Assembly (NCBI GenBank): GCA_947184155.2
Contig: CAMXCT020000913.1
Coordinates: 261,881 to 325,880, forward strand
Direction: 5' to 3'
Source of the DNA: Cladocopium goreaui
Lineage: Eukaryota; Sar; Dinophyceae; Suessiales; Symbiodiniaceae
DNA: 64,000 nt
A model generated the notes under the pieces. It was not told the origin of the DNA and did not search any database. It worked only from the letters and a program-made list of their open reading frames with translations. Below are positions 12,901-27,900 of this stretch, one piece after another; position 1 is the stretch's first letter; every line of letters begins with the position of its first letter. Both the position numbers and the translations under genes were made by a program.

Positions 12901-15900
12901 GATGGTACTCTATTGTGAGCACCAACTTTTGGGAGTGAAAAAAAAATGAAAGTAAATTAAAAGTAAATTGAAATCAATTGAAAGTAAATTGAATCAATTG
13001 AAAGTAAATTGAAAGTAAATTAAAGTAAATTGAAATCAATTGTAAATTGAAAGTAAATTGAATCAATTGAAAGTAAATTGAAAGTAAATTAAAAGTAAAT
13101 TGAAATCAATTGAAAGTAAATTGAACGTAAATTAAAAGTAAATTGAAATCAATTGAAAGTAAATTGAAAGTAAATTAAAAGTAAATTAAATTGAAATCAA
13201 TTGAAATCAATTGAAAGTAAATTAAAAGTAAATTGAAATCAATTGAAAGTAAATTGAAATCAATTGAAAGTAAATTGAAATCCTTTCTTAAGTTGATTGA
13301 CCAAAAAAATGTTGAGGGGGGGGGCAAAAAAAAGTGCGAGCTATAGAGTATCCCCAAATTGTTTGGGGGGGGGGCCCCCTCACACTAATCAGACGCAAAC
13401 ATTATATATATATCAAATATCCCATGAACCAAGTATAAACATAATTATAACTCATTAATGTGGGTAACACATGGTCACACAATAATAAACCATCCCCCAG
13501 TCATCACCATTTTTTGCTTGGTGGTATGTTTACCATTCCCAAATAAATGGCTGGTTTAATGGCATTGTTTTACCCACATAATTAATATTTATCAACCCAA
13601 TATTATTAATCAATGTTGACTTCTGGCCGAAAAAAAAATCATGACGACGCATCGGCCATAGGCCGGCCCACGCGTCGTCCGGTCTGCCGTTGCGAACTGT
13701 GGCCTTGTCAGTTGCGAACATGTACAGCGCCGAGGATGGGTCAGACCTGTCCAGCGAGGTTTTCGTCTACAACTTTAAATTGAGAACAGCGAGGAAAGCA
13801 GCTCTTTTTGAGGAAAAACAATGTGAAAATTTGGATGGTTACAGCAATAAAAAGGAGACTCTATGGGACAAAATGGGCAGATCTATAAGACTTTGGAGAC
13901 ATACTTTTCTTCGAATAGTCAAAAGGCATTGTTAAAGGCGGCATCAAGTCGATATGAATGCACTGCAACATGCATCAGGAGGACAGTAAGGACATCTAAA
14001 TAAACGGTGTGAACGTGATCCCCTGCCTCAGGCAACGACAGAAATTGGATATTCAATGCATATTCAGCATTCATCTAGACGACTAAATCTTGAAGCACCA
14101 GTATCAATGATAATAACAGTTTAGTCACATTGATATTTTTATTAAGAAATATTATTAGATAACATAGTTTTATATTGCTGGTGGTTGAATATCATTAATA
14201 TCAATGATGACTGGAAAATACCACAGTTTTCGAAAGGAACAATAACTTACCACATCCAGATGAGTCACTTGGGATCATCTTGACCTTTTAGATTTTTGTG
14301 TGTTCCAACCTTCAGTCTGGCGAAGTTGTTGAAGAAAAATCCCAAATGAATTCTATCCCGAAAAAGGTGTTGGTTTAACATGCATTAAACACATTTTTGA
14401 AGATTTTTTCTGGGTAAATCCAGAATTGGTCGTCTCTGCAGACTCATCGACTCAGGCTCTCACCCAGGTGACAGGATGAAGATCAAGGGCGATGTGGTTG
14501 ATGAATCGGCATAACCTTGGACGTGGGGAGGCGACGATAGCCCTGGCGGCTATGGTATACCATAGCAGGGGGGTCGACCATAGCCCACAATGATACTGCA
14601 ATGAGTTGCAAATCATGATGATTTTTGAGGCAAAAGGTTGGTGCTATCGCAATCTCATGATACATTTTGTGTTAAAAACAAATATGCAAATACCATGTCC
14701 ACCAAACCAAACTGCTCGGCTCTCTCCCAAATCGAATGTACTTAGACCTTCCACATGCCGATAAAACTAATTACTCTTGAGGGTCTAGGATGGTCTAGGT
14801 ATATCCTTTACCTCCACAATATGTCGCTTTAGAACGAGGACGAAACCTTGGAACTCTCCGAGACAACCTTGGACCTTGTGCGTCATGGGGCCCCATGGGG
14901 CCCGATGGGGCCCTGGCTCATCCCAGCATGGTTTCCTTTCCTGGGTGAATATAAGGCCTGTTTATTAATTAGGGGGGTACTTTCCAAATATCAATGGATT
15001 GGTTTAAGGGACAATCTACAGGAAAGCATGGTTTTTACAGTACCATCAAAAATATAGGGTTTTCCTGTGAATTTTCCCATCATTCAATTCTATGAAAATA
15101 GTCATAATCTGATACTGAAAAACTATCCCCCCAATTCAACAACCGTTTTGTGGTTTATTAATCCATGGTTGACATTAACAGGATTGGACGACCATGCCAC
15201 AACTTTTTGGCCACCCATGTTTTCACCATGGCAGATACTTGGGATATGATAGATGTGGCATGGAACCACCTTCTTCATTTGGCAGCCCTGGGCCAAGCCA
15301 TAGCTACGGCAAGCAGCTTCCGGCGATGTCAAAAGGCGGCGGTGTCACAAATTTCTCGCCGATCTGATGCGGTGTCAAAAGGCGGGATTTCGCTGATTTG
15401 ATGATGATTCTTTTCGGGATTTCTGGATATGGGGGATCCCCAAAGTCATCCCAATTTTCTAATTACTAAGATTTGATGTACTCTCTGGTAATTTAACATA
15501 GCTATTGAAAATGACCATTTATAGTGAGTTTTCCCATTAAAAATGGTGATTTTCCATAGCTATGTTAAATTACCAGAGGGTAGGTTGATTTGAGGAATCA
15601 AAGTCATCCAAATTTTCTAATTCTTGATCGCGAAACCAATGATCTTGGAGTACCCAGAGAGTGAGAAACACCAACCCAACAAATCTCCGTACAATCCCCA
15701 TAAGCCAAAAGCACCTTAAGATCCTGATCTTGTTGATGCTCCCTATGTTTTCCATATGTTGTTCAGATGTTCTCCAGATGTTTTCCACATGTTTTCCACC
15801 TCGGCGGTCACATAGGTGAGCACCGCAGGCAGGACGCGATCGGGTCTCACACACCTTCAAATATGGAAGTTTTGTAGCTGGGTAAGTAATCTACACATAG

Positions 15901-18900
15901 GGGAATTATTGATAATCAGGACATATATATATATGGATATTAATATTATATATATATGGATATATATATATATGGATATATATATATACATATTATATAT
16001 ATGGACATATATATATATATCCATATATATATATGGATATATATATGTCCATATGTATATATAATATGTATATATATCCATATATATATATCCATATATA
16101 TCTGTATATATATGTATATCCATATATATATATATGGAAATATTTTATGGAATTGAATGGCTCAACAAACTACAATATTTCTGTGATGGGATTTACCCTC
16201 TGGTAATTTAATATAGCTACGGAAAATCACAATGCTTACCAGAGAAGTCATCTAATGAATGGGGATTCACCTGTTGGTTATTTAACATAGCTATGGTATA
16301 GGTGGCCAATTTATAGACGATGCTAAACAAGATGATTTTAACCAGAGGGTATACAAGCTGGGCCATGTATACCATAGCAAACGGTTAGCTTGTTGGAGGA
16401 TATATAATCATGATGAAATATTATATTTCAATTAGATATCCCACATCAGATACTGTTGGTGAGGCTCCGCAGTGAAATGTTGGTCAAAAAGACCCCCATG
16501 AACTATGTTGTATACTGGACTTACACCATGTTGTATCATAGTATATTCTCACGACTATCAATTATTATATATATACATATTATATATATATATCCATATT
16601 ATATACATATATACATATAATTTTATATATACATATAATTATATATATACATATAATTTTATATATACATATAATTATATATATAATTATAAAAAATCAT
16701 ATATATATAATTATATATATAACTATATATATATAATTATATATTAATATGTCAGTATACTATAATAACTCGAGTTATATTCGCTATATTCCCCCTAAAC
16801 CCCAGCTATCAGTTATCACCAGGCAAGTTATTTGCGTCAACTAAGCTAGGGGGTCACCCTGAGAGTGATGATCATGATGATCATTGAATATGTGAAAACA
16901 ACACACATGATCATTATCAAGAAGATTCAATAGAATTAAATAGATCTATGTAAATAGCTGGTGATCATCAATTGTTTCTTTCTTATGAGTTTGTTTGGAT
17001 AAGAAGCAAACAAACATATACAACTTCGTTACATTAGATCCTCAAGACAAGTACCAGGTCCCTTGGCTCAACAAATGGGTCGATATTTTTTTCTCCTCAG
17101 TGATGGCCATCGTCACAGAATCCCCAAATGGCAAATTACCTGGACCGAGAATCATCTTGCCTTGAATGTCCTAAAATATGGTTACCCGGGTTACCCCATA
17201 AACCATTGCTTTTCCCATTGATAATCACCAGTTTAGATAACTTGGGGTACCATGACTTAGGACACCTCCAGATTAACCATTGCAAACCCTTCTTAAACCA
17301 TGATGAACCATGAATTATCCACATTAATCATCATTAATCGATATTTTCCTGTAGGTAATGTCCAATGTCATAAACCATCTCCCAGTCATCATCATTTTTG
17401 GCAATATCCATCATTTTTGTATAGTAAACCACCACCATATTTATCCATATTTCCTTATTTTCATGTTGGTAAAACAATCATAAACCATCCCCAATGTCAC
17501 CATTTTTATAGGTGGTATGTTTACCATTCCCAAATAAATGGGTGGTCCGAATCACCTCAAGACCATGAGCTTCTGGAATTGCGTCAGACCTCGGCTTTGC
17601 AGCGTGGCCCCACAGGATACCCTTGGGGGATTTCTTGGGTGACCCCAAACGTGGTAGATTCTAATGAGATATGATCTGTGTTAAATTCTAATGGCATATG
17701 AACTTTAATGAACTTTAACAAACAGTCTTTAGATTCTTTAGATTCTATTTACTTCAGGTATTGAACAAAGATATAGATAGGATATTCCGAATGATGGGTC
17801 CATATTTCTTTTGATGTCTTTCTATGTCTTCGCACATTGATTCCACAAAAGCTCCGACCTTCTTCGAAGCACAGAAACGGTCGGAGCTTATGTGGCGCAT
17901 GCTGTTCCTACCCCAACCTCCATTCAATAGTCCCCTTTGGACAGTGGAAGGGTCTGAACCCCCAAAAAAGCTTGCCACCCGCATGGATAAAACATGATAA
18001 AACCCAGGGGGTCTGAGGCTAGCATTCGGATGTCTTGATTTCAGGATTCACCCTTCTTTGCACCATTGATCTTGGATAAAATCCAGCCATCCTCTTTGAC
18101 CTTAAATTCAATGGCCTGATCCCATTTCGAGCATCAAATCCGGCTTCTGATCGAGAAATATCCAGAAGCCCAGGGGGTTACAGCCCATAGATTCCATGGA
18201 TTCAGCCAGAACCATTCGTGGATAGCCAGGGATTTTTAAAGGCCACCATGTGCTGAATTGCTGGAGGATAACCCATCGGCCCTTTGAAAGGCCCCGACCC
18301 TTCAGGCTCTGTGGAGCTTTACGAATGTCTTCCAAACACCTGCAGGAAACATCAGTTTTTCCCTGAAACCTGGTACCATCACCATCACTGAATGGTATTT
18401 AATGGATGCTAATAGTATATCTATATGTAGGTCATAGGTGGTCACATCCCCCGGCTTATGTTGACAGCCGATGATCCAATTGTTTGCAGGTGACCTACTG
18501 GACAGCGGCCCCCAAAGGTTACAAGTTGGTTTATAACCCCCTATGAATACTATATGTAATAATATAATGTATATATATATACATATTATATAATTATATA
18601 TTAATATATATATACATAGTTATCTATTCTCCATGAACCCTAGTTTAGCAAGTGATTGTTCAGTCAACTTACCTATCATAAATCGCATATCAATCCCCAT
18701 GTTTCATGGATAAATCACCATGTGTCATGGCAATAACTGCCAGGCCTCATGGGATCGCCGGAATCATAGGCATCCTTCCACTTCTGGGTTTCACTGGTGA
18801 AGCTCTCCTGCGAATTCAACCGCTCTGGCTATCTCCGATATATGGCTTTCATTTGGTTGGAAAACGGGTTGAAGTTGGGTTGTATCATATTTTTATCCAA

Positions 18901-21900
18901 AATGCTTGGTGTTATCATATTTTATCATGTTCTGTCCACATGTTTTGTGATTAGAATCTACAGAGTCACGGTGCTATCCTCATGGTGCGTGGATCTCCAA
19001 GGGTTCCAGCCCTGTTGTATTGGGTGCCAATGGATTTTGAGACAAATCCCTAAACAATAGAGATGCACCAAATACATCCAAATACTTAGTACAACAACAT
19101 GATTACCCCCGTGAAAATTAGAGATAACATGAGATACCTCTTTTCAATTCTTTTAACTGGTATATACACCGAATCTGTCATTTCTTACTAGCGCTTCTCG
19201 GCTTCTCGGTCCGGAATGGCTTGGTAGATCTCTTCCAATTTACTCAGTTTGAAGATCTCCAACCAGCACCTCACTGCTGTTGCCATGGTGCTGCTGCCTT
19301 GCTGGTGACCAGGATGTAGTACCAGTAAATCCTTCATGGAGTGGATATGTTATTGTTTAACACACCCGGTGCATCGTGGAAACATCTCAAAACCAACAAA
19401 AACGAAGACTTTGAGATGCTTTCCATGACATGAATCTTCCAATCTTCATCTTTCTGCCAGTCCCTGCCAGTCCTTTAGGGAGAATTTCACTGGGTCACCC
19501 AACCTGTCAGGAACCCAGTCTGCTGGCTTGGCTGGAGGCTCCTGGGATGTGGTGTTATACGTGTGATGCGCAGCAGGTCCGGTATAGGTTTGCGGCAAAA
19601 AAAGGAAAAGTCGAAGCAACGCCAAAATGGGAAATGTTGCGATCTATGCATATAGAAAATCTAGTGATACTTATGTCAAAGTACTTTCAAGAATCAAAGA
19701 CATCTATGACTATGGAAGCACGAAAACTATATAAACGTATCAAAGCCAAACGTGTTCTTTTATTTTTAGGCTGATAAACTACAGGATGGTCCCCCCCAGT
19801 TATATCTTTACCATAAAGCATAGAATTCAGCCACTGAAATATCTCAACATATCTCAACTGAAATCTATCTGAAGGGGGCCCCTATATATATATACATATA
19901 TATATACATATATATATACATATATATATATACATATATATATATATACATATACATATTATATATGATATATACGTGCTGTGCTTCCATGTGCTTCCTA
20001 ACACTTGTCCAAGTCCTCCATCGCCGTGCCACCGGTCATGAGGAAGCGGTAGTCTGACATTGAAACCTGTGGCGAAACCGGGAACCATATGGGGGTTTCC
20101 TAAAATAGGTGGTTCATTTCATGGAAAATCCTACTAAAATGGATTAAAATGGATGATTTGGGGGTAGCCCTATTTTAGGAAATCTCCATATGAATATCAA
20201 AACAACTTTCAAGACAATCTGGACTATGCGTGGAACATTGCAGAACCATTCACTCCAATTCTTTCTGAACGGATTCCAGCTCCAAGGTGCCTTGCCAGTG
20301 GTGATCCGCAATCGCATGGTGAGCAAAAAGGAGAAGAGCAGCTTGTGCTTCTCGAAGAGGGAGCGACAAATGTTCTTGTAAAGCATCTCCTGCAGAAGAA
20401 GAAACCATTGGGAGGGCTGATCTTTTTCTTTACATGGAGATCCATGAAGATCCAACAGATTCCAAAAGATCTGGTTGGCACATCAGGGTAGAGGTTTATA
20501 GAGATTTAATCTCTTGATCCATGTTGATCCAAATCTGATGTCAGGTGTTGATATGTGTTGATTCTTTAATCCCTTCCTCAACTTGGATCTCCGTATTTGT
20601 GAGTCGAAGAGCATTCTGAGAGATACCAGACATTTGGATATTTTAGAGAATACACCGTACTGAAAGCGAACAAATATGTGATTTGACATGGCGGGATATG
20701 GCAGGTAGGAATGTCTGCCATCACATTCCCATACGGTTCAGTCCATAAAAAAGTCGTTGAGGATCAAAATGCGTTCGGCCTCGTCAAATTTGTGGAGCCC
20801 ATTCCATACCGGTGTCTGCTTTGCGTGTTAGATATGTAGGTTGCAGCACAATTAACCAACAAAATGTCATATGCAAATATAATCAACGATATTCAAAGTG
20901 ATAAAAACATATGATAAAACTTGCTGTGGTTGTGGATCAAAGCCAAGTGTATATCTGATAAATCAACAGCCACTGATCAATGAAAAAACAGGTTGTTTGA
21001 TGTTTTGTTTGATGTTTTCATCCCAGTGGCGATGTCATCGGACTTCTGTGACTTGGAGATGGCCGCTCTGAAGAGGTTGATGAAGAAAGGCAGGGAATAC
21101 TGGTACATCGGATCCTGCCGTTGTTTGAACGGGCCGTTGGTGACGTGACACCAACGGAGCGATAAATGGATAAATGGGGGATCCCCAAATGGCTGGTTGG
21201 TTCATTTCATGGAAAATCCCAATCTAAGATGGATGATTTAGGGCTACCCCCATTTTAGGAAACCTCCACATTGCCCGCTATGTTCTATTAGGAGGTTTCC
21301 GTTTTGTCATCGGGGTACCAAATCTTCCAAGTCATTGAAGCATTCTTTCGAAATCTTCCGAATCTCCCATTTTAAGAAATCCTCATATTATGTTTTGCAT
21401 TTTTTCATGGAAATGGATGGAAGTGCTTCTAAATTTCTGGCGACCACCGATCAAGCCTGCCCTTAAGTAACTCGCAACGAGTGGCAATGTTGGCCAAATC
21501 AGCGATGCAAAAGAAGAGGATGGCTGTTTGGAACCTGACGCCCGGATGCGCTGGGTGACATCAAGGTATGATGCAAGGAAAACAAGAGAGGAAACCTGAT
21601 GTTCAACGTTTTCAAATTTTATGGTTATGGTCCTGTAAAATTCTCTAACAAATCCAATAACCATATCAGTTTCCAGTGTTCAACTTAATCGTCAAACTGC
21701 TGCTTGTCGCTGGCAGTACGTACCCAACAGATGGGATGAGAAGACCCACCTGCGGAATGGTCAAATCGTGTTACGAATTTGGGGGATGAAGTTGGGTGAA
21801 GATCCACCAGCAACGCCACGAGCTATTTTGATCTATATGTTGATGTTTTTATCTATTGGAATAGATCATTGAGCAGATCACACAATCGATCAAAACTATT

Positions 21901-24900
21901 CAACATTCCTGACAGATGATGGTTTGGAATCAAACAAACATATATGATGTTGGCAAAATTGAACATTGTTTATGTTGTTTTTTGCTGTGAAAACCCATGA
22001 AAACCCTTTCGGTCCCATGGGGATTTTCAACGTGCCGGGCAGACGCCACGGGAACGTACTGCAGTCGCGCTTCGTCGATCTGCCGTTCTGTGGTCTCTGC
22101 GGTCAATTGCTTCTGGGCCTCCGGTCATGGCTCAAATGACATGGTTACAGTATGTCTCTGGGCTTCTCTGAAAATCACATATTAGCTTATCCTATATTTT
22201 CCAGGAAGTGTGACATTTTTTGGGAATCACATTCAATATTTTATTGGGAAAAAGGGTTGTGTACGAGTACAACACACTTCATGGCCATTTCCCAACGGAA
22301 CACCCAAAGAGTCCCCGGGCGATCTCGTTGGAGAGCTGCTTGGAGGCGGAAAGAACCTGAACAAATGAAACTTGGCCCATTGGCAAAAGGACAACTATAA
22401 GGGGAGTAATCTCAAAAACCACTGCATGTCAATGCAACAATGAGAATCACATAGAAGCAGTCTTGTTCAAGTAGAGAAGCCACTGTTTTGACCCAAAAGA
22501 AATGAACTACAGTGGATTCTTGCGGCATTGCGAAATCCTGCACCACCTTTGGATGGTTGAAACCCATGGGCTTTTTACCACATCCCTCAACTGGTGTAGA
22601 ATTTGGCAACCATCCATGGTATCGCAAAGATAAAATATAGATGTATATATCGCATGATATTTCCAGTAAATCCCATGGTCAAATTGATTTAAAAAAACCG
22701 GGGGACCTTTCGGAGGCTTCATTCAACGATCCTACTGACCTGCACTGCAGCTTCATCTTCAAGGATGTTGCCCTGGGAAGAACTGAGAACCTGAGGCGTG
22801 AGGCGTGAACTGTGACGAACTCTGGTGATGGAACTTGTGAAGAAAGAATGGAATCACAGATACTGGTAAAATAAATATCAAATTGTATATCAGAGTAATT
22901 AATTAAACAATATAATCGGTGATTGGACCAATAATGATTTTATGATGATTAGATTAATGGCATCCCCCTAATATCAACCTCCCTAAAACGGTCCCAAAAA
23001 TCTGCGAAATATTGGTGGATTCTTTGCATCGAGATCCTCCTCCTGGAACAGTGTGGCTCATCCTGAATGGAAACGGCTGTGTTTTTTTTTGTAATCCCTT
23101 CCCCCGTTCATATTAAACACACCCGAAACGAAACCATGGTGGATTTTCAGGGATTTTCCACATCATTGGCACCATAGAAATGGAGTGTTTTTCTTTCAAA
23201 CAGGTGATGGGATTATGGTTGATGATCTTCGTGATGGTGACCAATCTCCTCGGAAATGTTGAGGAATGCGGAGATCATCTCTTTGAACAGTTCTATGATT
23301 AGGTTGCATCATCTTTTCATAGAATCTTGGAACCACTTGAACCAAGATGCTTTCAACTTTAATCAACTAATCTGTGAATTCATTTTGAGGTTCCGATCCC
23401 ATTTTATTCATTGGGTACCACTTTAAAAAGAAAAACATAGTTAGCTGATTCCAAATCTGGATAAATATTGGATACACTAAAGATTTGGATTAGGTTACCA
23501 TTTGATAACATTGGACAACCATTGGTATTACCATTATGACTTGGTATAATGGAATGGCAATACCAATGGTATAATATTATTTCCATGGTATTATTTCTGG
23601 ATAACATTGGATATTTTGGAATAATTTCCGGTACATTAATGAGTTGTTCTGGTGATTTGGACTCTGCTTCCCATGCTGACCAGTGACATCCAGGATCTTA
23701 TTCTCAGTGACTTCCAATTGCTCCTTGTTCTCAGCACCTGCCCCAGCGATGAGCCCGATGATGCTGACCACAAGCAGCGGTTGGTGGTGGTTAAGGAGCC
23801 CTCAATAAACCTTTATCATTGGGCTGTCACTTTTGGGGGAGCCTCCAAGTACCTAGAAGTACCTGGGGTAATATATATACTCATTATTACTTGGGACTGT
23901 TACAGTAGCAATTTTGATGGGTACAAACGGAAAGTCATAAGTACATTAAGTATCAAAATGGAGGTTTCCAATTTTGTCACGGAAACCCAAGAAATGCTCC
24001 AAGTCATTCAACCATCACTTAGTTAATCGCTTAACCCATGGTGACGACTGGGGATCCTCCATGACTTGAGAACCCACGTCCAGCTGGGGCACCTTCGACC
24101 ACCAATCTGGCCTTTTCCTCTGCCAGATCTGGACGTTCCTGGAAGTGGATGGATCTGGACCAAGGCACTGCAGTGTCTTTGATGCCAAACAAAGTCGGGA
24201 ACACATCTCGATTTGTGATGCGCAGTACCCCATGACACCATGACACAACGAGTTGCCTTTTCAACCACGATGTTCAGCAACTGGTCTTGTAGTCCAACCT
24301 GCTGAGATGGCAACATGCAGTGACGACTGCGGCATATGTGAAGTGACTAAGCAATGTTCCTATAGTCTGCAGAGTCTCAAAATATCTCAAAATGGTAGAT
24401 GTATGCATTAGAAACACGCAGAACATCACCCCAGGTACCCAAGTTAGCGACACACTTTCACTAAACTCGACCCAAATCCATCATCCAAATATCTTGAGCA
24501 AGTGGAAAAAGGGATGGACATTGATTTTTGAAAGATGCTGCTGGCGAATTTTAACTGGCGACATAGTCCAACTTCACCCATCTGAAGGCCCGGATAAACC
24601 TTCTTTTGCAGCATTGCTGGCACCCCCAAATGAGGAGATCAATCAATGGATTGGTTTGAGGCAAAATTGGAACCGGAAACCCCTATATTTCATGGGAAAA
24701 CCATGGTTTCCGGCAAAGATTTTCCCTTACACCAATCCGTTAAAATGAATCAAACATGGATAAGCACAAGCAAATGTCATGAAGCTCACGTCGATGGAAC
24801 ATCCACCTGAGTGATCATGAAGTTCAACAGGGTGACCTTCACGGCTACCTGGCACAAAGAAAGCATCCTGTCGAAGGGGACAGCAACCTGTTGGGTCATT

Positions 24901-27900
24901 GATATATTCTCATCACCTAGTTTTGGAATGTTTTGGACAGGTAAAAAGTATTAAAGAGTGACAAAATCATCGAAGATTGTGGCAAATTTGCAGCCAGAGC
25001 ATCAAAACACGGGCCTTTGAAAGACCCAAACCATGCGCTTACAGCGCCAGGCTGTGCCTCTGGCAGGTAGTGCGGATTTCGTAACTTCGTGGTCAGGTAG
25101 AACTTGAAGCTCTTGGCCCATTCAATGGTCGACTGGCGATGCGATGCGGTGGCCATGGCCGGAAAAAAGAACTGCACGGCGAAAAACAAGAGTTTCAAGC
25201 TGCCAGGCTAAGGTTGTAGGGTTGTAACCCCCCACCAAAAATATTGAAGCATTGATTCAAGGGGTCATACAATGAGTGATGAGCACTTGCAGATACCCAC
25301 CTCGCCCAAGCGGATCATAATCCTGAAACTGCAGAAATGGTCAGAGTCCCAAGTGTCAACATAAAGAAATACCTACGTAGACCCTCCAAGCCATAAAAAT
25401 TGCCACAAGTCCCCAAGATAATTGGTATATTGCCAGAATTTTCGAGGCACTTGGAGGGTCTAGGTACTATAATAATGTATGATACTCAATAATATCTTAT
25501 CCTTTTAAATCCTTTTATTTTATTTGTTAATATCATTGACATGGATATATCATGATATATCTTATTTTTTCTTAAATATCATTGATATACATGGATATAC
25601 CTTACATAATTATTTCTTGATTTACCTCAATGTACCAACCGGAAATGACTTCAGCTTCCGAACATCCGTTGACCGCCAAGCCACGCGCTTCCCTTCTTGA
25701 AGGTCTGCCGCAAGAGGACCGGTTCCACCGCCGGATCCGTCTCCTGGCTGGTGATCCCCCAATGGTTTTTGGTGGCTTGAAGTGGAACAAAATCGGGTTC
25801 AATCATTGGAAAAAAACATGGTGGGTTGAATGGACACTAAACATATGTTTTTAATGTTTTTTGATTGTTTTGATAATTGGAAAACATCTTGATGGAGCCT
25901 AGAAATTTTGATGTTTCATAACTGGACACACAAAAAATATCAACAAATATCAATAACATGGAGTTGAATTTAAACACTACTACAATGCTAGCCCTATGGA
26001 TTCAAATGCGTCCTGTTCTCGAACAGGGAGAAATCACTCAGCAAATCATAACCCAAATACCTCGGATCCATCGGGTAGTATAAAATGCTTGAAATATGTT
26101 GAAAGTTTTGTCATAAAAAAAAAAAAACAAAAAACAATATTGTAATTGTCCACTTTATTCAATATTGTATTGTAATTTCATAATTAGAATGGTATAATGG
26201 GTGACAATGTACAATCTTCCGAATACTATGACTTTTTCATACATTTCCTATGATGATAACTGACCTATGGTATCTGGTAAATAGATGTCAATATATGTTG
26301 ATGTATGTCAATATCATAGATAGTATGATATGGAATCAACTTATACCTTTTGGTCAGTTGTGGTCCATCTGATATTCCATGATATGGAGTCAGCTGGTTT
26401 TAAACAGCAATATGGCATCTGGTTGGTAATTTCAACACTATGTAAAGAATATGCTCCTCACTTGGAATTATCATCCCAGTCATAGGGTTGAAACATATTA
26501 AGAATGCTTGAAACCACCGACCGAATATGTATAGAATTATAGAAATTATGCTGACTTATAGGTGAATGTACATATCATAATCCAACCAACATATTCCAAC
26601 ATATTCCAACCATGTCCTGAACTTCACGCGAAATCGAAATCGAAATCTCTGGAATTCAGCCCTCTCTTAGCCAACCGGGTCGTCCCGGCAGTGGGATCTT
26701 ATCGGATCCTCTTGGACATTTTCGATCAGCATGGGGTTGCCAAACTGGATGCAACCTGCCATCAGCTCCACTTTGGGACGTGGATAACATGGATACCTCG
26801 AACGTCCCTGGATGGATGGATCCAATTACTAGTTCTGAGAATGGAAAACTATGGAAAACTTCATCCGAACATATCCCTAATGAAGTACCCATTGCTACTG
26901 TATATTCTGTTCCAAGATGCACAGCTACCCAGTCTTATGGCATGTTGTGCAGCAAATGTTGAAAATGTTATGTGTTGATTGCTTGTAGTTCTTTGCAAGC
27001 CTCATAGGAAAAGTTGAATCCTGTCACAAGAATCTGTAGATGCCAGTGATTTATGACAGCATATGATAGCCTTTGGAGGTGAACTCTATTTTTTGCTCTA
27101 AAATAACGGTTTTAAGCCTACTCTTGTCACAAAACACTGTAAATACCCGTATTTCTAAGCATTTTTAGTCCAAAAATCACTCCCCCGTGAGGGGCCGTTC
27201 TGATTAAATTTGGGGAGAAAAGACATGGTTTCCTTTAGATTGGCATTAAACCAATTGATCAATTAGGAAATCCATTAAATCCATAATCATTGCCTGAATC
27301 CCCAGGATTCCCAATTTTTAATACTTAAAATCACTGAAACCACCATGTGTATCCATTTGTGATGATCAAACCCATTGAACCACAACTTTTCATACTTAAT
27401 CCACCCATTTTTCGATGAATCCAGTCAGAATCTCTCGACATTCTCCTCGCGCCCACCTTCCAAGCGCTTCAGATAGTCGCCATCCGTAAACTTCGCCACA
27501 ACCAGCTGCAGTGGTTGCCCCATCCTGGCAGCACCAGGTTTGTGGATGCCACGTTAAGAAACCTCCACACATAGAGGTTTCAACTGTAAATGTTCCCATC
27601 CAAATTCTGGAAGCTTAGAAACATCCTGTACATTCGTGACTTGAAGGTTGGAAAAAAAATTAGAACCTTTTGAGAATATGTATATAATATAATGAATTAA
27701 ATCTCATTCTGAGCAAAAAAAAACCGTCCCATGTCCCGGGCCCCAAGACATCCAAGACATGGCGTGCTTTTTGATCCACCGATTGGCTTGCCCTTGTGGG
27801 TCGATGCATAAGGGCCACCTTGGAGGTGGGGAAACGCTGAAACGGGATAGAAAAAACAATGGTATATATGGAAAAGGTTTGAAAATACTGGGTTTTTGAT

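Noticed and set aside
15816..16156. Open frames on both strands over 15.8-16.15 kb
   Set aside because: Translation of TA-rich microsatellite (YIYIYI), no coding signal.
17820..17990. Frame with [15 protein letters not shown] as a dynein exon
   Set aside because: Out of order: it lies before FQKLMVLR although the FV segment should follow RPDRV, which was found at 15.8 kb.
18108..18260. [13 protein letters not shown] as the dynein WV.LQN motif
   Set aside because: The true motif VLLQNCHL is at 6.2 kb, and exons e52 and e53 join in phase across this segment, so it is intron.
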